This document shows positions 6,115 to 9,420 of a DNA stretch of 9,420 nucleotides, piece by piece. The stretch spans positions 1 to 9,420 of the forward strand of contig JAFAUV010000300.1 in assembly GCA_019243075.1 (NCBI GenBank), written 5' to 3'. Made by a program: the position numbers and the translations under genes. This stretch comes from Bradyrhizobium sp. (lineage in GTDB: Bacteria > Pseudomonadota > Alphaproteobacteria > Rhizobiales > Xanthobacteraceae). The notes beneath the pieces are model-generated. The model made no database searches, had not been told where the DNA came from, and saw only the letters and a program-made list of their open reading frames with translations. Position 1 is the stretch's first letter. Each line of letters opens with the position of its first letter.

Positions 6115-7593
6115 TTACTGAAACGCGACTTCCGCGAAGCTCCTGAGCTTGCGTGAATGCAGCCGTTCCAGTTGCTGCTGTTTCAGCCGCTCCAGCGCCT
6201 TCAGGCCGATCTCGAGATGCTGGCCGACGCGCTGGCGATAGAAATCGCTCGCCATGCCGGCGAGCTTGATCTCGCCATGCAGCGGCTTGTCCGAGACGCA
6301 GAGCAGCGTGCCATAGGGAACCCGGAAACGAAAACCGTTGGCGGCGATCGCAGCCGACTCCATGTCGAGCGCGATCGCGCGGGATTGCGACAGGCGGCGG
6401 ATCACCGAGGGATCGCCGATTTCCCAGTTGCGGTTGTCGACGCTCGCGACGGTTCCCGTGCGCATCAACCGCTTCAGCTCGAAGCCCTCGAGCCCCGTCA
6501 CTTCGCCCACCGCCTCCTCGAGCGCGACCTGCACCTCGGCCAGCGCCGGTATCGGCACCCAGGGCGGCAGTTCCTGGTCAAGCACATGATCCTCGCGCAC
6601 ATAGGCGTGGGCGAGGACGTAGTCGCCGAGCCGCTGCGAGTTGCGCAGGCCCGCGCAATGGCCGAGCATCAGCCAGGCGTGCGGCCGCAACACCGCGATG
6701 TGGTCGGTGATGTTGCGCGCATTGGACGGACCGACGCCGACATTGACCAGGCTGATGCCGCGGTAGCCGGGCTCGACCAGGTGAAAGGCCGGCATCTGCG
6801 GCGTGCGTTCGGGAGCCAGCCCGCTCGTGCCGCCGCCGAGCCGTGCATTTTTCGTGACGACGTTGCCGGGGCCGACAAAGGCTTCTGGCCCGATCTCGCC
6901 CGCGGCGAGCCGTTTGCGCGCAAGCTCCGCGAACGCATCGATATAGAACTGGTAGTTGGTGAAGATCACGAAATTCTGGAAATGCTCCGGATCGGTGCCG
7001 GTATAGTGATAGAGCCGCCGTAGCGAATAATCGACGCGCGCGGCGCTGAACAGCGCCAGCGGTTCGGGATCGCCGGGCACAAGCTGCAGCGTGTCGTTGG
7101 CGATCGCGTCATCTATCGTCGCAAGATCGGGCACGTCGAAATGATCGCGCAGCGACCGCACCACACTCGACTTGTCGCCGGGAGAGAGCGTAGCCTCGAT
7201 GTTGATGTCGCGGCGATAGGCGAAATGAATCGGGATCGCCTCTCTCGACTGCCCGATTTCCACCGGTACGCCGTGGTTCTCGATCAGCCGTCTGATCTGA
7301 TCGGCGAGATAGGCGCGGAACAGATCGGGTCGCGTCACCGTGGTCTCATACACGCCGGGTCCCGCGACAAAGCCGTAAGCGAGACGCGAATCAAGCCGCA
7401 CATGCGTCGCCGTCGTCATGCGAACGAAGGGGTAGTTGGCACGCACTCGCCCGGCCAGCGGCTCGCCGTTGACATGGGCCTCGAAACGATCGCGCAGGAA
7501 TCTGGTGTTGCGCTCGTAGATCTCTTCCAGACGGGCAACCGCGGCCGCGGCATCGGTGAACGCCTCGGTGGCGATCGGCGCTGGCGTCAGCAT
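6115..7593 (-). CDS. amn: AMP nucleosidase
   Basis: This 492-residue cytosolic enzyme hydrolyses AMP to adenine and ribose-5-phosphate, helping to set adenylate pools and recycle purines. The length fits E. coli Amn (484). The N-terminal half is the Amn-specific regulatory domain, with NYPFVRM (53-59) and FAYRRDINIEATLSPGD near 124-140. The C-terminal half is a nucleoside-phosphorylase fold: NVGVGPSNARNITDHIA (284-300), LMLGHCAGLR (308-317), ALDMESAAIAANGF (408-421, nucleoside-binding Met-Glu) and VSDKPLHGE (433-441, catalytic-type Asp435). ATG 7593 is 2 bases after the dioxygenase stop, so the two are co-transcribed and probably translationally coupled; only a poor GGGACGG-like site precedes it. 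It converges with the chemoreceptor gene. The assignment is very secure. Confidence 0.96.
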   Translation of the reverse strand: MLTPAPIATEAFTDAAAAVARLEEIYERNTRFLRDRFEAHVNGEPLAGRVRANYPFVRMTTATHVRLDSRLAYGFVAGPGVYETTVTRPDLFRAYLADQIRRLIENHGVPVEIGQSREAIPIHFAYRRDINIEATLSPGDKSSVVRSLRDHFDVPDLATIDDAIANDTLQLVPGDPEPLALFSAARVDYSLRRLYHYTGTDPEHFQNFVIFTNYQFYIDAFAELARKRLAAGEIGPEAFVGPGNVVTKNARLGGGTSGLAPERTPQMPAFHLVEPGYRGISLVNVGVGPSNARNITDHIAVLRPHAWLMLGHCAGLRNSQRLGDYVLAHAYVREDHVLDQELPPWVPIPALAEVQVALEEAVGEVTGLEGFELKRLMRTGTVASVDNRNWEIGDPSVIRRLSQSRAIALDMESAAIAANGFRFRVPYGTLLCVSDKPLHGEIKLAGMASDFYRQRVGQHLEIGLKALERLKQQQLERLHSRKLRSFAEVAFQ

Positions 7594-7595
7594 GC

Positions 7596-8438
7596 TTAAG
7601 CCGTCCCGCCCAGCACAAAGGAGCGCATGGAGATCGAGCCCATCTCGATGCCGGTGTTGAAGAAGCTGAGCTCGTCCCTGTCGTCGGCGACGCCGAGCGG
7701 GAACAGCACGGGCAGATAATGTTCCAGCGTCGGATGGGCCAGCGGCAGCGTGCGGGCAAGCGAAAGCGGCCTGGCGAGCGCGCCGAAATCGCGCCGGCTG
7801 ATCGCATCCGCGGCGCGCCCGTCAAAATCCTCGGCCCAGTCATGGGCGGCGCCGGTGCCGCGGACCAGCGCCATCAGGTTGTGGACGAGATTGCCGCTGC
7901 CGACGATGAGCACGCCCTTCTCCCGTAACGGCTTCAATTCCTGCGCCAGCGCGTAATGATCGGACGGCGGCTTGCCGAGGTCGAGCGAGAGCTGGAACAC
8001 CGGAATATCGGCCTTCGGAAACATCTTGATCAGCACCGACCAGGCGCCATGATCGAGTCCCCATTCCGTGTCGCCCTTGAGGTGGCTCGAACGGACGAGT
8101 TCGATGGCGGCCTGGGCGACCGCGGGCGCGCCGGGCGGCGGGTAGTGCTGGGCGAACAATTCCTGCGGAAATCCGCCAAAATCGTGAATGGTCTTCGGAC
8201 GTGCGCCGATATGCACCAAAGTCGTGCCGCGCGTCATCCAATGCGCGGAGACGCAGAGAATGGCCGAGGGCGTCGGCAAGGACGCTCCCACCTTGTGCCA
8301 TTCACGGCTATAGGCATTGTCGGTGATCGCGTTCAGCGGGCTGCCGTGACCGACGAACAGGGTCGGCATCCGCGGCGTCGATGGCAGGTCCTTGAAGGCC
8401 ACCCTGGTGGTTGTTGGCGTCACTGTCTCGGTGTTCAC
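7596..8438 (-). CDS. Class III extradiol ring-cleavage dioxygenase, DODA/YgiD type
   Basis: This 280-residue protein belongs to the LigB-fold extradiol dioxygenases of the 4,5-DOPA dioxygenase group, which open catechol rings with a metal ion (Zn or Fe). Motifs: LFVGHGSP (27-34, His31), VSAHW (63-67, His66), GLDHGAW (127-133, His130) and GSGNLVHN (180-187, His186). The conserved C-terminal TGIEMGSISMRSF lies near the end. Length is close to E. coli YgiD (about 260-270). The start is taken as GTG 8438, because GAGAGG lies 11 bases upstream (8450-8455, complement). A start at Met24 (8369) would match the shorter YgiD N-terminus but lacks a ribosome binding site. It is the first gene of a two-gene unit with amn. 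The natural substrate is unknown; many bacterial members were annotated without a tested substrate. Confidence 0.9.
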   Translation of the reverse strand: MNTETVTPTTTRVAFKDLPSTPRMPTLFVGHGSPLNAITDNAYSREWHKVGASLPTPSAILCVSAHWMTRGTTLVHIGARPKTIHDFGGFPQELFAQHYPPPGAPAVAQAAIELVRSSHLKGDTEWGLDHGAWSVLIKMFPKADIPVFQLSLDLGKPPSDHYALAQELKPLREKGVLIVGSGNLVHNLMALVRGTGAAHDWAEDFDGRAADAISRRDFGALARPLSLARTLPLAHPTLEHYLPVLFPLGVADDRDELSFFNTGIEMGSISMRSFVLGGTA

Positions 8439-8529
8439 TGGACTTCGTGCCTCTCGCCGGTCTTAGCTGAGGGCAGCGAGAATCACACATCCCACGGAGC
8501 CTGCCAAGCACGCTGTTTGGAACGTCCCC
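8439..8529. promoter_or_regulatory. Divergent intergenic region with inverted repeat
   Basis: This 91-bp gap separates the - strand dioxygenase-amn unit from the + strand exported protein and must hold promoters for both, unless one is read through from elsewhere. TCTCGC (8452-8457) and GCGAGA (8476-8481) form a 6-bp inverted repeat with an 18-base spacer. The left arm overlaps the dioxygenase ribosome binding site (8450-8455). For the + strand gene, GGAA at 8519-8522 is the ribosome binding site. I could not pick out convincing -35/-10 pairs. Confidence 0.4.
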
Positions 8530-9420
8530 ATGAGGATGAAAAGCCGCATCGTCGCGTCCGCCACGGCGCTCGTGCTCGGCCTGATGTTGCTGGCCTGCCT
8601 CGGCAGGCCCGCGACAGCTCAAGCCGATGCGCTGGCGACGTACGACCAGGCCGTCGGCGAGTTCAAATCGATCCTGGCGCAGCGCCGTGCTGAAATCAAT
8701 GCGCATCAAGCGCTGCCGGAGCTGCCGGGACAGGCGCTCTATCTGGCGCGCAACAGGATGATGAGCGCCTACAAGGACCTTACCGACGCGGTTCCCTCCA
8801 GGATCGGAAGGCCCAACAAGTTCAAGATCCCGCCGGCCTATTTCGACGCCGACACCGAGCCGCTGCTCGACGAATATTACAGGCTCTTCGAGCTCATGGA
8901 CGCGCCGCCTGCCAACGCGCAGAAATCCGATACGCCGTTCAAGGATGCGGTCGATCTCGGAACGGCGATCGCGCGGGCCAAAGGCCTCGACGCGGCGAGC
9001 GCGGAAGCCGCGGGCTGCATCAGCCTCGGCATTTTTTTCGCCGAAACCAGCGGCAAGCAGAACATCGGCAATGCGCGCTCCAACAAATACAAGGGCAGCT
9101 TCCAGACCGGCACCGCCGAAGACGAGAACGGCCGCCGGAAATGGGCTGCGATCAGGGGCACGATAGCAGCTTTCGATCCCGCGCTGATCGCCCGCGACGA
9201 CAAGGAAGAGGCGCGCGCCGGCAATCTGGATCGCCGCTTCAACCACTGGACCGCCGTGCGGGACGGCTTGATGAATGCGCATGCGGATATTTTTGCGCGG
9301 GTGCCGTCGATCGTGAAGACGCTGCCGGATCCCATCGATCAGATGAAGCTGTTCGAGCTGATCCAGATCATTCCCTCGCCGACCCTGGCGGCGCTGAGGT
9401 CCGGCAACCTTGTCGGCTAT
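8530..9420 (+). CDS. Exported protein of unknown function, possible lysozyme-fold hydrolase (3' end missing)
   Basis: The frame is open from ATG 8530 to the window edge, giving 297 residues with no stop. GGAA at 8519-8522, 7 bases upstream, supports this start over ATG 8536, which has no room for a binding site. Residues 1-32 are a signal peptide: MRMKSR, a hydrophobic core at 7-24, then ATAQA, likely cut after Ala30 or Ala32. LLAC (20-23) is a weaker lipobox alternative. A helical region at about 33-160 is rich in charged residues. Residues 163-205 then read CISLGIFFAETSG...NKYKGSFQTG...RKW. Glu172 and the Gly189-Ser-Phe-Gln192 pattern resemble the catalytic Glu and GLMQ motif of lytic transglycosylases or lysozymes at the right spacing (20 residues). 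The flanking sequence matches no family I can name, so enzymatic function is only a hypothesis. Confidence 0.85.
   Translation, partial: MRMKSRIVASATALVLGLMLLACLGRPATAQADALATYDQAVGEFKSILAQRRAEINAHQALPELPGQALYLARNRMMSAYKDLTDAVPSRIGRPNKFKIPPAYFDADTEPLLDEYYRLFELMDAPPANAQKSDTPFKDAVDLGTAIARAKGLDAASAEAAGCISLGIFFAETSGKQNIGNARSNKYKGSFQTGTAEDENGRRKWAAIRGTIAAFDPALIARDDKEEARAGNLDRRFNHWTAVRDGLMNAHADIFARVPSIVKTLPDPIDQMKLFELIQIIPSPTLAALRSGNLVGY

Noticed and set aside
6157..7023. 288-codon + strand frame opposite amn
   Set aside because: It is a shadow of the amn gene; amn on the - strand is complete with all nucleosidase motifs.
8308..9282. 324-codon antisense frame spanning the dioxygenase 5' end and the exported protein
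   Set aside because: It crosses two well-supported genes, is Arg-rich, and lacks any domain; the + strand frame has a signal peptide and a good start.
1..9420. CRISPR array, tRNA/rRNA, insertion sequence, integrase or toxin-antitoxin genes
   Set aside because: No regularly spaced direct repeats, cloverleaf-like sequences or transposase-type motifs were seen on either strand; nearly all DNA is occupied by housekeeping-type genes.

Overview
This window is high-GC, densely coded DNA from an alphaproteobacterium. The protein sequences, the codon bias toward G/C in third positions and the palindromic intergenic repeat near position 340 all suggest Bradyrhizobium or a close relative in the Nitrobacteraceae. 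That placement rests on recognition from memory, not on a database search. I see no tRNA, rRNA, CRISPR array, transposase, integrase or phage gene. The region looks like ordinary chromosomal backbone.

Layout, left to right. (1) Positions 1-180 are the last 59 codons of a class II (metal-dependent) fructose-bisphosphate aldolase. (2) A 315-bp gap holds two hairpin-forming stretches, one of them a strong 9-bp palindrome of a repeat type. (3) Positions 496-4213 carry four + strand genes separated by only 1, 6 and 15 bases, very probably one operon: a complete class I (Schiff-base) fructose-bisphosphate aldolase, a ThiE-fold protein that has lost several thiamine-phosphate-synthase residues, a secreted Sel1-repeat protein, and a SuhB-type inositol monophosphatase. 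A GC-rich hairpin follows the last stop codon. (4) Positions 4342-6036 encode a methyl-accepting chemotaxis protein with a periplasmic single-Cache domain. (5) On the - strand, a DODA/YgiD-type extradiol dioxygenase (GTG start) and AMP nucleosidase are separated by 2 bases and converge on the chemotaxis gene. Two small hairpins lie in the convergent gap. (6) A divergent + strand gene from 8530 runs off the right edge. It encodes an exported protein I do not recognise, with a Glu...Gly-x-Phe-Gln pattern like the active site of lysozyme-fold transglycosylases.

How the genes work together: two unrelated enzymes for the same reaction (fructose-1,6-bisphosphate to dihydroxyacetone phosphate plus glyceraldehyde-3-phosphate) sit next to each other, which fits an organism that needs carbon flux in both glycolytic and gluconeogenic or Calvin-cycle directions. 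SuhB acts on a related class of phosphorylated polyols. The ThiE-like and Sel1 proteins have no clear metabolic link to it. The dioxygenase-Amn pair is a tight transcription unit whose two reactions have no obvious shared pathway. I did not find a convincing new multi-gene system. The items most worth a second look are the divergent ThiE paralogue inside the aldolase operon, the possible cryptic muramidase at the right edge, and the dioxygenase-Amn pairing.
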